From the NCBI RefSeq assembly GCF_042646425.1, contig NZ_JBHRTR010000028.1, forward strand, positions 682,001 to 746,000: a DNA stretch of 64,000 nucleotides, given 5' to 3'. This DNA comes from Marinibaculum pumilum. Its GTDB lineage: Bacteria > Pseudomonadota > Alphaproteobacteria > Ferrovibrionales > Ferrovibrionaceae. Within the stretch, counting starts at the first letter, position 1; every line of letters begins with the position of its first letter. The notes under the pieces are model-generated. The model made no database searches. It was not told the origin of the DNA and saw only the letters and a program-made list of their open reading frames with translations. The translations under genes and the position numbers were made by a program. Shown here piece by piece: positions 11,222 to 20,114 of the stretch.

Positions 11222-12550
11222 CTATTCCGCCGGCGCCACCCGCCAGATGACATTGCCGACATCGTCGGCGACCAGCAGGGCGCCGTCGGCGGCGAAGGCG
11301 GTGCCGACCGGGCGGCCCATCGCCTCGCCATCCGCGTTCAGGAAGCCGGTCAGCACGTCGACCGGCCGGCCCGCGGGGCGACCCGCCTCGAACGGCACGA
11401 AGATCACCTTGTAGCCGCTCGGCGGCTCCCGGTTCCAGGAGCCGTGCAGGCCGATCCAGGTGCCGGTGCGGAACGGGGCTGGGAAGGCCGCATCCGCCGC
11501 ATAGGCCAGGCCAAGCGCGGCGGTATGCGGTCCCAGCGCATAGTCGGGCTTCACCGCCTTCGCCACCAGGTCGGGGCGCTGCGGCTCCACCCGTTCGTCG
11601 ACATGGTCGCCGAAATAGCTGTAGGGCCAGCCGTAGAAGGCGCCGTCGCGCACCGAGGTCATGTAGTCGGGCACCAGGTCGCTGCCCAGCTCGTCGCGCT
11701 CGTTGACGGTGGTCCACAGGACGGGGCCGTCGGCGGGCGTGGGGATCCAGGCCAGGCCGTTCGGGTTGCGCAGCCCGCCGGCGAAGACCCGCCCATCGCC
11801 GGTGGCCCGGTGCACCTGCCAGATCGCCGCGCGGCCCTCTTCGCTCTCCATGCCGTTCTCGCCGACATTGCTGTTGGAGCCGACGGTGACGTACAGGAAG
11901 CGGCCGTCGGGCCCGGCGATCACGTTGCGGGTCCAGTGCCGGTTCGGCGCCTGGGCGGGCAGGGCCATGACGGTTTCCGGCGCCGTGTCGATGCGGGTCT
12001 CGCCGTCCCTGTAGGGCACCCGCACCAGCGCATCGGTATTGGCGATGTAGAGACTGTCCTCGACCAGGGCCATGCCGAAAGGCGAGGTCAGGCCGTCCAG
12101 CATGACCGACCGTTCGTCCGCGACGCCGTCGCCGTCGCCGTCGCGCAGCAGGGTGATGCGGTCGGCGCTGGGCACGCCGGCGCCAGCGGCGTCCATCACC
12201 ATGCCCTCGATCCAGGCGATCAGCCCGCCGCCTTCGCGTGGCTGGGCGTTGCTCTCCGCTACCAGCACGTCGCCGTTGGGCAGCAGGTAGAGCCAGCGCG
12301 GATGATCGAGGCCGGCGGCGAAGGCATTGACGGCCAGGCCCTCGGCCGCCACCGGCCGCGCATCGGCGGGCCAGCCGATCGCCTCGGCGATGTTCACGGT
12401 GGGGATCAGTCCGCCGCCGGGCGGCGGCAGTTCCGGGTCCGGGCCGGTGCCGGCCGATACCGGCAGTTCCGCCTCTTCGCAGGCGGCGAGGAACGGTAGC
12501 AGCAGTGCCGCCAGGATAAGCCGGTGGCTGGGTCGCCCTTGCGGGAACAT
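11222..12550 (-). CDS. PQQ-dependent sugar (sorbosone-type) dehydrogenase, lipoprotein
   Basis: A 442-residue six-bladed beta-propeller of the soluble glucose/sorbosone dehydrogenase family, which oxidises sugars or aldoses in the periplasm with PQQ. A signal peptide ends in the lipobox LAAC (Cys near residue 23), followed by an acidic and Pro-rich linker, so it is probably a periplasmic lipoprotein. Blade sequences such as LDHPRWLYLLPNGDVLVAES, SPFGMALVEDSLYIANT and GLRNPNGLAWIP are typical. The ATG at 12550 has an AGGAG Shine-Dalgarno; a longer frame upstream has none. The true substrate is unknown. No PQQ synthesis genes are in the window. Confidence 0.87.
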   Translation of the reverse strand: MFPQGRPSHRLILAALLLPFLAACEEAELPVSAGTGPDPELPPPGGGLIPTVNIAEAIGWPADARPVAAEGLAVNAFAAGLDHPRWLYLLPNGDVLVAESNAQPREGGGLIAWIEGMVMDAAGAGVPSADRITLLRDGDGDGVADERSVMLDGLTSPFGMALVEDSLYIANTDALVRVPYRDGETRIDTAPETVMALPAQAPNRHWTRNVIAGPDGRFLYVTVGSNSNVGENGMESEEGRAAIWQVHRATGDGRVFAGGLRNPNGLAWIPTPADGPVLWTTVNERDELGSDLVPDYMTSVRDGAFYGWPYSYFGDHVDERVEPQRPDLVAKAVKPDYALGPHTAALGLAYAADAAFPAPFRTGTWIGLHGSWNREPPSGYKVIFVPFEAGRPAGRPVDVLTGFLNADGEAMGRPVGTAFAADGALLVADDVGNVIWRVAPAE

Positions 12551-12663
12551 GGCGGATCTCCTGTCCGTAGAAGGCATGAAGGGGAAATGGGTGCGGCAGG
12601 CAGGACAGGCAAACCTGCCCAATTCGTTTGCATGTTTGCGTATGCAGACGATCCGCGGCACGA

Positions 12664-12684
12664 TCTGCCCATCATCTGGGCAGA
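12664..12684. promoter_or_regulatory. operator-like palindrome upstream of the hydantoinase operon
   Basis: TCTGCCCA-tcatc-TGGGCAGA is a perfect 8-bp inverted repeat ending 48 nt before the hyuA start, in the divergent gap with the sugar dehydrogenase gene. The neighbouring stretch 12625-12660 is relatively AT-rich, with GTTTGC repeats. A regulator site is inferred; no regulator gene is adjacent. Confidence 0.4.
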
Positions 12685-12732
12685 CGGCGCTCCGGGCAGG
12701 GGAACGGGCGGCCCTGTCGTGACGGAGGGGGC

Positions 12733-14811
12733 ATGAAGACTCGCATCTCGGTGGATACCGGCGGCACCTTCACCGACGTGGTGGTGTCGGACGAAGCCGG
12801 CCGGCAGTGGATCGGCAAGGCGCTGACCACGCCGGAGCGGATCTTCGACGGCATGCGGGCGGCGATCGACGTGGTGGCGGAGGATCTGGGCACCGATACC
12901 CGCAGCCTGCTGGGCACCACCGACCTGCTGATCTACGGCACCACCCGGGCGACCAACGCCGTCGTCACCGGCAACACCGCCAAGACGGCGTTCCTGACCA
13001 CCCGCGGCTTCCGCGACACCCTGGTGCTGCGCGAGGGCGGCAAGTTCGACCCGCACGACTACAGCCAGGACTATCCCGACCCCTATATCCCGCGCCGCCA
13101 CACCTTCGAGATCGACGAGCGGATCGGCGCGGGCGGCGAAGTGGTGACCCCGCTGTCGGAGGCGCAGGCGCGCGCGGTGCTGGAACAGGTCCGCGACCGC
13201 GGCTTCGGCGCCGTGGCGATCTGCCTGATCTGGGCGACGGTGAACCCTGCGCACGAGATCCGCCTGGCGGCGCTGGTGGAGGAGATCCTGCCCGGCATCC
13301 CCTACACCCTGTCGCACCGCCTGATCCCGATCGTGCGGGAATATCGCCGCGCCTCCGCCACCGCCATCGACGCTTCCCTGAAGCCGCTGATGCAGCGCCA
13401 CCTGACGGAGATGGAGGCCGACCTGCGGGCGGCCGGCTATGCGGGGGAGGTGCTGATCAGCACCTCGATGGGCGGCTGCCAGCATGTGGCGGAGCTGGTG
13501 GAGCGGCCGATCCACACCCTGAAGTCCGGCCCGGCGATGGCGCCGGTGGCGGGCCGTGCCTACCGCATCATCGAGGGCCAGCCCGCCGACGTGATCGTCT
13601 GCGATACCGGCGGCACCACCTTCGATGTCGGCCTGGTGCGCGACGGCGAGCTGGTCCATACCCGCGACACCTGGATCGGCCGGCGCTGGATCGGCCATAT
13701 GGTGGCGATGTCGACCGTCGACGTGCGCTCCATCGGCGCCGGCGGCGGCTCCATCGCCTGGATCGATGCCGGCGGGCTGCTGCGGGTCGGCCCGCAGAGT
13801 GCCGGCTCGGTGCCGGGCCCGGCCTGCTACGGCCGCGGCGGCGACCAGCCGACGGTCACCGATGCCGCGCTGGTGCTGGGCTTCGTCGACCCCGACTTCT
13901 TCAATGGCGGCCGCATGGCGCTGGACGTCGATGCCGCGCACCGGGTGATCGGCCGCCTGGCGGCGGCGCTGGGCAAGACCCCGGACGAGGCGGCGGCCGC
14001 GGTGATGACCATCGCCAACGAACTGATGATCAAGGCGATCCACGAGATCACGGTGAGCGAGGGGCTGAACCCGCGCGACAGCGTGCTGGTCGCCGGCGGC
14101 GGCGCCGCGGGCCTGAACATCGTCGCCATCGCCCGCGAACTGGGCTGCGACACGGTGATCCTGCCGAAGATGGCCAGCGCGCTCTCCGCATCCGGCATGC
14201 AGTTCTCCGACATCGTCTTCGAACAGACGCAGAGCTGTGTCACCCTGTCGGGCCGCTTCGACACCGACGGGGTCAATGCCGCGCTGGACCGGATCGGCGG
14301 CGAACTGGAGCGTTTCCGGCGGGAGCTGAAGGGCGCGCAGGGCTCCGAGAGCCGGATCGAGCTGTCGGTGGAGGCCCGCTACCAGTCCCAGGTCTGGGAG
14401 CTGTCGACCCCGCTGCCGGTGCAGCGCTTCGCCGGCCCGGAGGATGTGGAGAAGCTGGTGGAGGCGTTCCACAATGTGCATGACCGGGTCTATGCGGTCC
14501 GCGACGAGGGCAGCCAGGTGGAATGCGTGAACTGGAAGGGCCAGATCGCGATCCGCCTGGCGGAGCCGCCGCAGCCCAATGCTGCGCCGCCGGCTGCCAG
14601 GCAGGCGGTGCCCAGCGGCCACCGCGAGGTCTATTTCGCCACCACCGGCCGGGCGCCGGTGCCGATCTATCGCGGCGGCGACCTGGCACCGGGGGCGTCG
14701 GTCGCGGGGCCGGCGATCATCGAGGAGCCGACGACCACCATCGTCGTCGATCCCGGCGCCGCGGCGCGGGTCAGCGCCAGCGGCAACTACATCCTGAGCG
14801 CCGCCGGCTGA
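12733..14811 (+). CDS. hyuA: hydantoinase/oxoprolinase family protein, subunit A
   Basis: A 692-residue HyuA-type subunit of an ATP-dependent amidohydrolase or carboxylase (N-methylhydantoinase, 5-oxoprolinase, acetone carboxylase beta). The N-terminal phosphate-binding loop DTGGTFTD is at residues 8-15 and the second actin-like ATPase signature CDTGGTTFDV lies near 290. A glycine-rich GGGAAGLN segment follows near 455. It has a strong GGAGGGG Shine-Dalgarno and is followed 31 nt later by the HyuB subunit, so the two form one enzyme. Which cyclic amide or ketone is used cannot be read from the sequence; no cyclic-amide racemase or carbamoylase gene is next to it. Confidence 0.92.
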   Translation: MKTRISVDTGGTFTDVVVSDEAGRQWIGKALTTPERIFDGMRAAIDVVAEDLGTDTRSLLGTTDLLIYGTTRATNAVVTGNTAKTAFLTTRGFRDTLVLREGGKFDPHDYSQDYPDPYIPRRHTFEIDERIGAGGEVVTPLSEAQARAVLEQVRDRGFGAVAICLIWATVNPAHEIRLAALVEEILPGIPYTLSHRLIPIVREYRRASATAIDASLKPLMQRHLTEMEADLRAAGYAGEVLISTSMGGCQHVAELVERPIHTLKSGPAMAPVAGRAYRIIEGQPADVIVCDTGGTTFDVGLVRDGELVHTRDTWIGRRWIGHMVAMSTVDVRSIGAGGGSIAWIDAGGLLRVGPQSAGSVPGPACYGRGGDQPTVTDAALVLGFVDPDFFNGGRMALDVDAAHRVIGRLAAALGKTPDEAAAAVMTIANELMIKAIHEITVSEGLNPRDSVLVAGGGAAGLNIVAIARELGCDTVILPKMASALSASGMQFSDIVFEQTQSCVTLSGRFDTDGVNAALDRIGGELERFRRELKGAQGSESRIELSVEARYQSQVWELSTPLPVQRFAGPEDVEKLVEAFHNVHDRVYAVRDEGSQVECVNWKGQIAIRLAEPPQPNAAPPAARQAVPSGHREVYFATTGRAPVPIYRGGDLAPGASVAGPAIIEEPTTTIVVDPGAAARVSASGNYILSAAG

Positions 14812-14842
14812 GGCGGCGCATCCGAGGCCGAGGAGAGCTTCC

Positions 14843-16660
14843 ATGAGCGACGGTCAAGACACCGGCAGGGGCGCGGCGGAGATGGACCCGGTGCAGGTCT
14901 CCGTCATGGCCAACCGGCTGGACGGCATCGTGCGGGAAATGACCAACACCCTGCTGCGTGCCGCACGGTCGGCCGTGATCTCCTCCGCACGGGACTTCTC
15001 CTGCTGCATCGTCACCGGCGACAACCGGCTGCTCGCCTCCGCCGAGGGGCTGCCGGTGCACATCTTCGGCTGCCATGTCCAGACCGAGAACATGTGCCGC
15101 TACCATGAGGGCGACATCCGGGAGGGCGACGCCTATCTGGACAACGACCCGTATGGCGGCAACACCCACCCGGCCGACCATACCTTCATGGTGCCGGTGT
15201 TCTTCGAGGGCGAGCATCTGTTCACCACGGTGGCCAAGTGCCACATGGCCGATATCGGCAATTCGATCCCGTCCAGCTATTTCGCGCGCGCGACAGACGT
15301 CTACCACGAGGGCGCCCTGGTCTTCCCCGGGGTGCGGATCCAGCGCGACTTCCGCAACGAGGCCTCGGTGGAGCGGATGTGCCGTTCCCGCATCCGTGTG
15401 CCGGACCAGTGGTACGGCGACTATCTGGCCGGGCTGGGCTCCGCCCGCATCGCCGAACGCCGGCTGAAGGCGTTCTGCGAGAAGTATGGCGGGAAGACGG
15501 TGAAGGCCTTCATCGAGGCCTGGTTCGACTATTCGGAGCGGCGGATGGCGGATTCCATCGCCCGCCTGCCGAAGGCGAGCCTGGTGAACAGGGGCCGCTC
15601 CGACCCGCTGGAGGGGATCGTCGACGACGGCCTGGAACTGACGGTGAAGGTGGATATCGACCCGGCCGAGGGCCGCATCCATGTCGACCTGCGCGACAAT
15701 CCCCCTTGCGTCGATTGCGGCCTGAACACCAGCCGCTCGGCGGCCACCAGCGCCGTGGTCGGCGCCATCTTCAACAGCCTGGACAACGATATCCCGCGCA
15801 ATGCCGGGTCGTTCCGCCGGCTCGGCTTCGACTATGCCGACAATTCCGTCGTCGCGGCGCCGGTCTTCCCGCATTCCTGCTCCACCGCCACCACCAATGT
15901 GGCGGAGCGACTGGTCAACATCACCCAGTCCGCCTTCGCGCAGCTGGGCGACGGCTTCGGCCTGTCGGAGGGCGGTACCGGGCTCGGCACCGGCATGGCG
16001 GTGCTGTCCGGCCGCGACGACCGCCGCGGCAACGCGGCTTACGTCAACCGCATGATGCTCTCCACCAATGGCGGGCCGGCCAGCCCGCAGGCCGATGGCT
16101 GGGTGAACTATGCGATCCCGGTGATCGCCGGGCTGATGTACCGCGACAGCGTGGAGATCGACGAGCTGAAGCATCCCTTCCGCATCACCGAGCTGGGGCT
16201 GGTGACGGATTCCGCCGGTGCCGGCCGTCGCCGCGGCGCCCCGGCGCAGACCATCAGCTATACCCCCACCGGCAACCCGGTGACGGTGGTGATCCCCTGC
16301 GACGGGCAATACGCGCCGCCGCGCGGCGTGGTCGGCGGCCGCGACGGCACGCCGGGATCGACTCACCTGGTCAGCGCCAATGGCGAGGCGGAGAAGCTCC
16401 CGAACGTGGTGACCGTGCAGCTGCAGAAGGGCCAGACGATCCGCGGTCGCGATTCCTCCGGCGGCGGCTATGGCGACCCCCTGACCCGGGAGCCGGAGCG
16501 GGTGCTGAAGGACGTTCTGGAAGGCTGGGAGAGCCCGGAGAAGGCGCGCGACGTCTATGGCGTGGTCTTCACCGGCGCGATCGACGATGACAGCCTGGCG
16601 GTCGACCCGGCGGCGACCGAGGCCCGGCGCGCGGAACTGGCGGCGGTGGCCGCCGAATAG
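14843..16660 (+). CDS. hyuB: hydantoinase B/oxoprolinase family protein
   Basis: A 605-residue HyuB-type subunit, partner of the upstream HyuA. The family start DPVQVSVMANRLDGIVREM and the DNDPYGGNTHPADH metal-site region near residues 100-114 are clear, and the C-terminus carries the SGGGYGDPLTREPE motif. Length is slightly above the usual 520-590. The ATG follows an AGGAGAG site. Together the pair would hydrolyse a 5-membered cyclic amide in an ATP-dependent way, or carboxylate a ketone; this is family knowledge and not proven here. Confidence 0.92.
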   Translation: MSDGQDTGRGAAEMDPVQVSVMANRLDGIVREMTNTLLRAARSAVISSARDFSCCIVTGDNRLLASAEGLPVHIFGCHVQTENMCRYHEGDIREGDAYLDNDPYGGNTHPADHTFMVPVFFEGEHLFTTVAKCHMADIGNSIPSSYFARATDVYHEGALVFPGVRIQRDFRNEASVERMCRSRIRVPDQWYGDYLAGLGSARIAERRLKAFCEKYGGKTVKAFIEAWFDYSERRMADSIARLPKASLVNRGRSDPLEGIVDDGLELTVKVDIDPAEGRIHVDLRDNPPCVDCGLNTSRSAATSAVVGAIFNSLDNDIPRNAGSFRRLGFDYADNSVVAAPVFPHSCSTATTNVAERLVNITQSAFAQLGDGFGLSEGGTGLGTGMAVLSGRDDRRGNAAYVNRMMLSTNGGPASPQADGWVNYAIPVIAGLMYRDSVEIDELKHPFRITELGLVTDSAGAGRRRGAPAQTISYTPTGNPVTVVIPCDGQYAPPRGVVGGRDGTPGSTHLVSANGEAEKLPNVVTVQLQKGQTIRGRDSSGGGYGDPLTREPERVLKDVLEGWESPEKARDVYGVVFTGAIDDDSLAVDPAATEARRAELAAVAAE

Positions 16661-16679
16661 GCGGGCCGCGCCCTTCGCC

Positions 16680-17579
16680 ATGGCCTTCCCGATCCCGGAC
16701 CTGACCCGGGCGCTGGTCTTCGCCGCGGAGGCGCATGCCAACCAGCGCCGCAAGGGCGCCGCGCAGGAACCCTATGTCAACCACCTGCTGGAGGTGATGG
16801 ACCTGGTCGCCCAGGCCACGGGCGGCGAGGATCTGGATCTTCTGCTGGCCGCCCTGCTGCACGACGTGGTGGAGGATACCTCGGTGACCGCGGGCGATCT
16901 GGCGGAGCGGTTCGGGCCGCGGGTCGCGGACATCGTGTCGGAGGCCTCCGACGACATGACCCTGCCGAAGTCGGAGCGCCGGGTGCGGCGCATCGCGGGC
17001 ATGCCCCACAAGTCGCCGGAGGCGCGGATGGTGAAGATCGCCGACGCGATCTCCAACCTGCGGGCGATCGCGGAATCGCCGCCGGCCGGCTGGGGGCTGG
17101 ACCGCCGCCAGGGCTATCTGGAAGGCGCCCGCGCCCTGATCGATGCCGCCCGCGGCACCAACGCCTGGCTGGAGCAGCGTTTCGACCGCACCGCAGCGGT
17201 GACCGCGGAGGCGATCGGCCTGAACGCGCCCGGCGATCCGATGGTCGAGCATCCGGCGATCCGGGAACTGCAATCCAGCATCGGCCAGCCGGTCCATATC
17301 GTCTACCTGGCCAATACCGGCGGGCGGGATTTGGGCGCGGCGGAGATGGACCGGTTCTGCGAGGCGGCGGCGGCGCAGTTTCCCTCCGTCACCGTGCAGG
17401 AGGCACAGGCGGTGTTCGAGGGGCGCCGCCGGTCGATCCTGCTGGCCCGGATCCGCTCCGATTCCACCGATGCGGTGGTGGCCTTCGCGCAGCGCCTCTG
17501 CCTGCAGTTCGACCAGGCCTTTATCGGCCTGGAGGTCGGTGGCCGGTACGTCCGGATCTACAGCGACGATACCGGGTGA
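16680..17579 (+). CDS. HD-domain phosphohydrolase (SpoT/MESH1-like)
   Basis: A 299-residue protein with an N-terminal HD domain: H35 in PYVNHLLEV, the HD pair at 61-62 in LLHDVVEDT, and a later Asp in KIADAISNL. This is the arrangement of single-domain ppGpp hydrolases (MESH1/SpoT hydrolase). Residues about 190-299 are an additional domain without a recognised signature. It starts 19 nt after hyuB, so it is probably cotranscribed with the hydantoinase genes, though no functional link is obvious. Nucleotide substrate is uncertain; ppGpp is the best guess from similarity. Confidence 0.8.
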   Translation: MAFPIPDLTRALVFAAEAHANQRRKGAAQEPYVNHLLEVMDLVAQATGGEDLDLLLAALLHDVVEDTSVTAGDLAERFGPRVADIVSEASDDMTLPKSERRVRRIAGMPHKSPEARMVKIADAISNLRAIAESPPAGWGLDRRQGYLEGARALIDAARGTNAWLEQRFDRTAAVTAEAIGLNAPGDPMVEHPAIRELQSSIGQPVHIVYLANTGGRDLGAAEMDRFCEAAAAQFPSVTVQEAQAVFEGRRRSILLARIRSDSTDAVVAFAQRLCLQFDQAFIGLEVGGRYVRIYSDDTG

Positions 17580-17615
17580 GCGGGGCCGCCCGGTGCATGC
17601 ACCCCAGTGACCGTC

Positions 17616-17731
17616 GTTCCCGGCCTTGAGCTGGGAACCCATTGCGCCGGTGTGACCGTCGCGCCATGGGCTGCCGGCCGCGCAGCCTGTCCGCGGCTTG
17701 CGGAATTGATGGCCGGCTCAAGGCCGGCCAT
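17616..17731. repeat. bipartite palindromic intergenic repeat, copy B
   Basis: The same architecture as the copy at 11051-11138. Hairpin one is GTTCCCGGC-cttga-GCTGGGAAC (17616-17638, one mismatch); hairpin two is ATGGCCGGC-tcaag-GCCGGCCAT (17709-17731, perfect). The loops CTTGA and TCAAG are reverse complements, as expected for a mirrored unit. It lies between the convergent HD-domain and GGDEF-like genes. Confidence 0.82.
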
Positions 17732-17748
17732 AACGAAGCGGGTGCCTC

Positions 17749-19050
17749 CTACGCGCTCGCCACCCTGTTGCCGCCGGCGGCTTCCGCCTCCCGCAGGGCG
17801 GCCTCGGCGTCGGTGACGACATGGTCCAGGCCGCGGCCGTCCTTGTCCTCCGCCACGCCGACGGAGACGGTGACCTGGAAGCGGCCCTCCGGCAGCGGCA
17901 CCTGGGTGGAGCCCAGGGTGCCGCGCAGCCGTTCCGCCATCAGCACCGCGCTCTGGCCGCGCTTCGGGGTCAGCCAGACGCAGAAGCGGCTGCCGCTCCA
18001 GCGGCAGGGCGGGACCTCGCCGCGCTCGGTTTCCGCGATCGCGCGGCCGATCGCCGCCAGGGTCGCGTCGCCGCCCTTGAAGCCGTAATAGCCGTTGATC
18101 TCCCGCAGCTCGTCGACGGAGATCACGGCGATTGCGCAGGGCACGGCGCCGGCCTCCAGCCGCTGGCGATAGAGCGCCCGCGCCGTCGACAGGAAATGCG
18201 CCCGTGTGGCCAGGCCCGACACGGCATCCACCGTGGTCGCGCGGATCAGCCGGTCCTCCAGCCGCCCGCGCTCGTTCACCTCCTCCGCCAGGGCCTGGGC
18301 GACCCGGCGGTCGGCCTCCTCGCCCACCTCGGCCTCCGCGCGCTCCCAGATCTGCCCCTCCAGCGCCTGTAGGTCCAGGCGGCGCAGCAGCATCAGGGCG
18401 AGCAGAAGCAGCCAGAGCGCGGCGAGCACCGCATAGGGCAGAAGGGAGCCCGCCATCGGATCGGCCGGATCGATGTCGGCGACCAGGTCGAGTTGCAGCC
18501 AGGCCAGCGCCGGCAGCGCGCCCGCCAGTCCCAGCGCCAGGGCGGGACCGGGCGCCGGACGGAGCAGTAGGGCCAGGGCCGCGATCGCCACCACCAGGCC
18601 GGCCAGCGCGGCCGCCATGGGCTGGACGTCATGGTCCAGCAAGTCGGCGAGACCGATGGCCAGGCCTGCCGCCGCCAGCAGTGCGGCGCCTGCGGCCAGC
18701 CCGACGCGCACCAGGCGTGGCGCGGCGGCCGCAAGGGCCGCCTCCAGGACCGCCAGGGCCAGCACGGCGGGGGCCAGCAGCATCGCCAGGCGGGCGAGCA
18801 GGGCGGGCAGGGTGCCGGCTGCGGCCTCGCTGGCATCCGCCATCCCCTCTGCCGGGGCAATGGCGGTCGACCATGCTGCCGGGATGCCATGCAGGGCGCC
18901 CCAGAAGCCGGCCCCCGCCACCACGCCCGCGATCAGGAGCGGCCAGCCCCGGCGGCCATGTCCCAGCACGGCGGCGAACAGCCCCGCCGCCGCCAGGCTG
19001 GCAGCGCAGCCGAGCAGAAGGGACAGGATCAGCTCTTGAGTGAGGGCCAT
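17749..19050 (-). CDS. multi-spanning membrane protein with a degenerate GGDEF domain
   Basis: A 433-residue protein. Residues 1-225 form a hydrophobic Ala/Leu-rich membrane region with about seven or eight predicted helices. A coiled-coil linker follows at about 226-270, and then a GGDEF-fold domain (about 275-430; VISVDELREINGYYGFKGGD at 309-328). The active-site motif that should read GGDEF is SGSRF at 352-356, so cyclase activity is very unlikely. It may bind GTP or c-di-GMP, or act as a regulatory partner. It begins 16 nt after the aminotransferase stop, so it should be cotranscribed with that gene, an unusual pairing. Confidence 0.85.
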   Translation of the reverse strand: MALTQELILSLLLGCAASLAAAGLFAAVLGHGRRGWPLLIAGVVAGAGFWGALHGIPAAWSTAIAPAEGMADASEAAAGTLPALLARLAMLLAPAVLALAVLEAALAAAAPRLVRVGLAAGAALLAAAGLAIGLADLLDHDVQPMAAALAGLVVAIAALALLLRPAPGPALALGLAGALPALAWLQLDLVADIDPADPMAGSLLPYAVLAALWLLLLALMLLRRLDLQALEGQIWERAEAEVGEEADRRVAQALAEEVNERGRLEDRLIRATTVDAVSGLATRAHFLSTARALYRQRLEAGAVPCAIAVISVDELREINGYYGFKGGDATLAAIGRAIAETERGEVPPCRWSGSRFCVWLTPKRGQSAVLMAERLRGTLGSTQVPLPEGRFQVTVSVGVAEDKDGRGLDHVVTDAEAALREAEAAGGNRVASA

Positions 19051-19066
19051 GCGCGGATCCGGGGGC

Positions 19067-19912
19067 TCACATCACCGGGCAGGACTCGGAATAGGTGAAG
19101 TACATCTCCCGTGCCTTGCGGAAGACCGGGCCGGGCTGCAGCTCGCGCGCCTCGAACCGGGTTACGGGGATCACCTTGCCGTAATTGCCGGTGGTGAAGA
19201 TCTCGTCGGCCGCGTTCAGGTCGTCCACGGTCACGGCGCGCTCCTCCACGGTGATCCCGGCGCTGCGCAGCAGATCGGCAACCCGCGCCCGGGTGATGCC
19301 GGCCAGGAAGGTCCCGTTGTCGGCGGGGGTCACGGCCATGCCGCCCCGGACCAGCCAGATATTGGCGGTGGCGAGTTCGGCGACATTGCCATTGGCGTCC
19401 AGCATCACGGCCGAGTCGAAGCCGCGCTCGCGCATCTCCTGCAGGGCGCGCTGGCTGTTCGGATAGAGACAGCTGGCTTTCGCATCGGTCGGCGCCATGT
19501 CGCGCGCCGGCCGCCGGAAGCGGGAGACCGCGCAGCTCAGGCCGGTCGGCTCCGGCAGCGGCGCCTCGTGCAGCATCAGGGTGAAGTCGGTGGACCCCGG
19601 TTCCGGCATCACGAAGCCGTTGCGGGCGAAGAACATCGGCCGGATATAGAGCTGCGCCGCCTTGGGGAATTTCCGGATCCCCTCGCGGCAGAGCTCGGCG
19701 ATGCGGTCCGCATCGACCTCCGGATCCAGCAGCATCGAGCGGGCGGAGCGCACCACCCGCTCGCAATGCAGGTCCAGGTCCGGCGCCAGCCCGTCGAACG
19801 ACCGTGCACCGTCGAACACCACGGTCGACATCCAGAAGGCATGGTCGGCCGGACCGGTCAGCTTCGGGTTCTCGTCGGTCCATTGCCCATCGTAGTAGAA
19901 CAGAGCGCTCAT
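19067..19912 (-). CDS. class IV (branched-chain amino acid type) aminotransferase
   Basis: A 281-residue fold-type IV PLP aminotransferase of the IlvE/D-amino acid aminotransferase/aminodeoxychorismate lyase group. The PLP lysine is K145 in DAKASCLYPN, and E179 in ELATANIW is the conserved glutamate on the cofactor. The WMSTVVFDGARSF start is typical of branched-chain aminotransferases. The role would be transamination of Ile, Leu and Val; related paralogues act on other substrates. The ATG at 19912 is chosen since the upstream 22 residues lack conservation. It is the first gene of a two-gene operon with the degenerate GGDEF protein. Confidence 0.88.
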   Translation of the reverse strand: MSALFYYDGQWTDENPKLTGPADHAFWMSTVVFDGARSFDGLAPDLDLHCERVVRSARSMLLDPEVDADRIAELCREGIRKFPKAAQLYIRPMFFARNGFVMPEPGSTDFTLMLHEAPLPEPTGLSCAVSRFRRPARDMAPTDAKASCLYPNSQRALQEMRERGFDSAVMLDANGNVAELATANIWLVRGGMAVTPADNGTFLAGITRARVADLLRSAGITVEERAVTVDDLNAADEIFTTGNYGKVIPVTRFEARELQPGPVFRKAREMYFTYSESCPVM

Positions 19913-20114
19913 GCCTGTTGCCCGACCTCCTGACTCGCCTGCCTGACAGCCCGTTTGCAGATCGCCCGGACCGGCCATGACCGGCCGGCCGCGACGATTC
20001 TTGTTGCAGCATACATAAAGACGCTGTCCTGCGCAGGTCGAACAGATGGTCGCAGCGGAGGCAGGAGAGCGGGAGGGTCGGGCCGGGGCGCCAGGGGAAG
20101 GTGCAGGGTCAGGG

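Noticed and set aside
12733..16660. HyuA/HyuB together with the GGCT-like gene as a complete 5-oxoproline pathway
   Set aside because: The genes are about 19 kb apart and in different units, and subunit substrate cannot be read from sequence.
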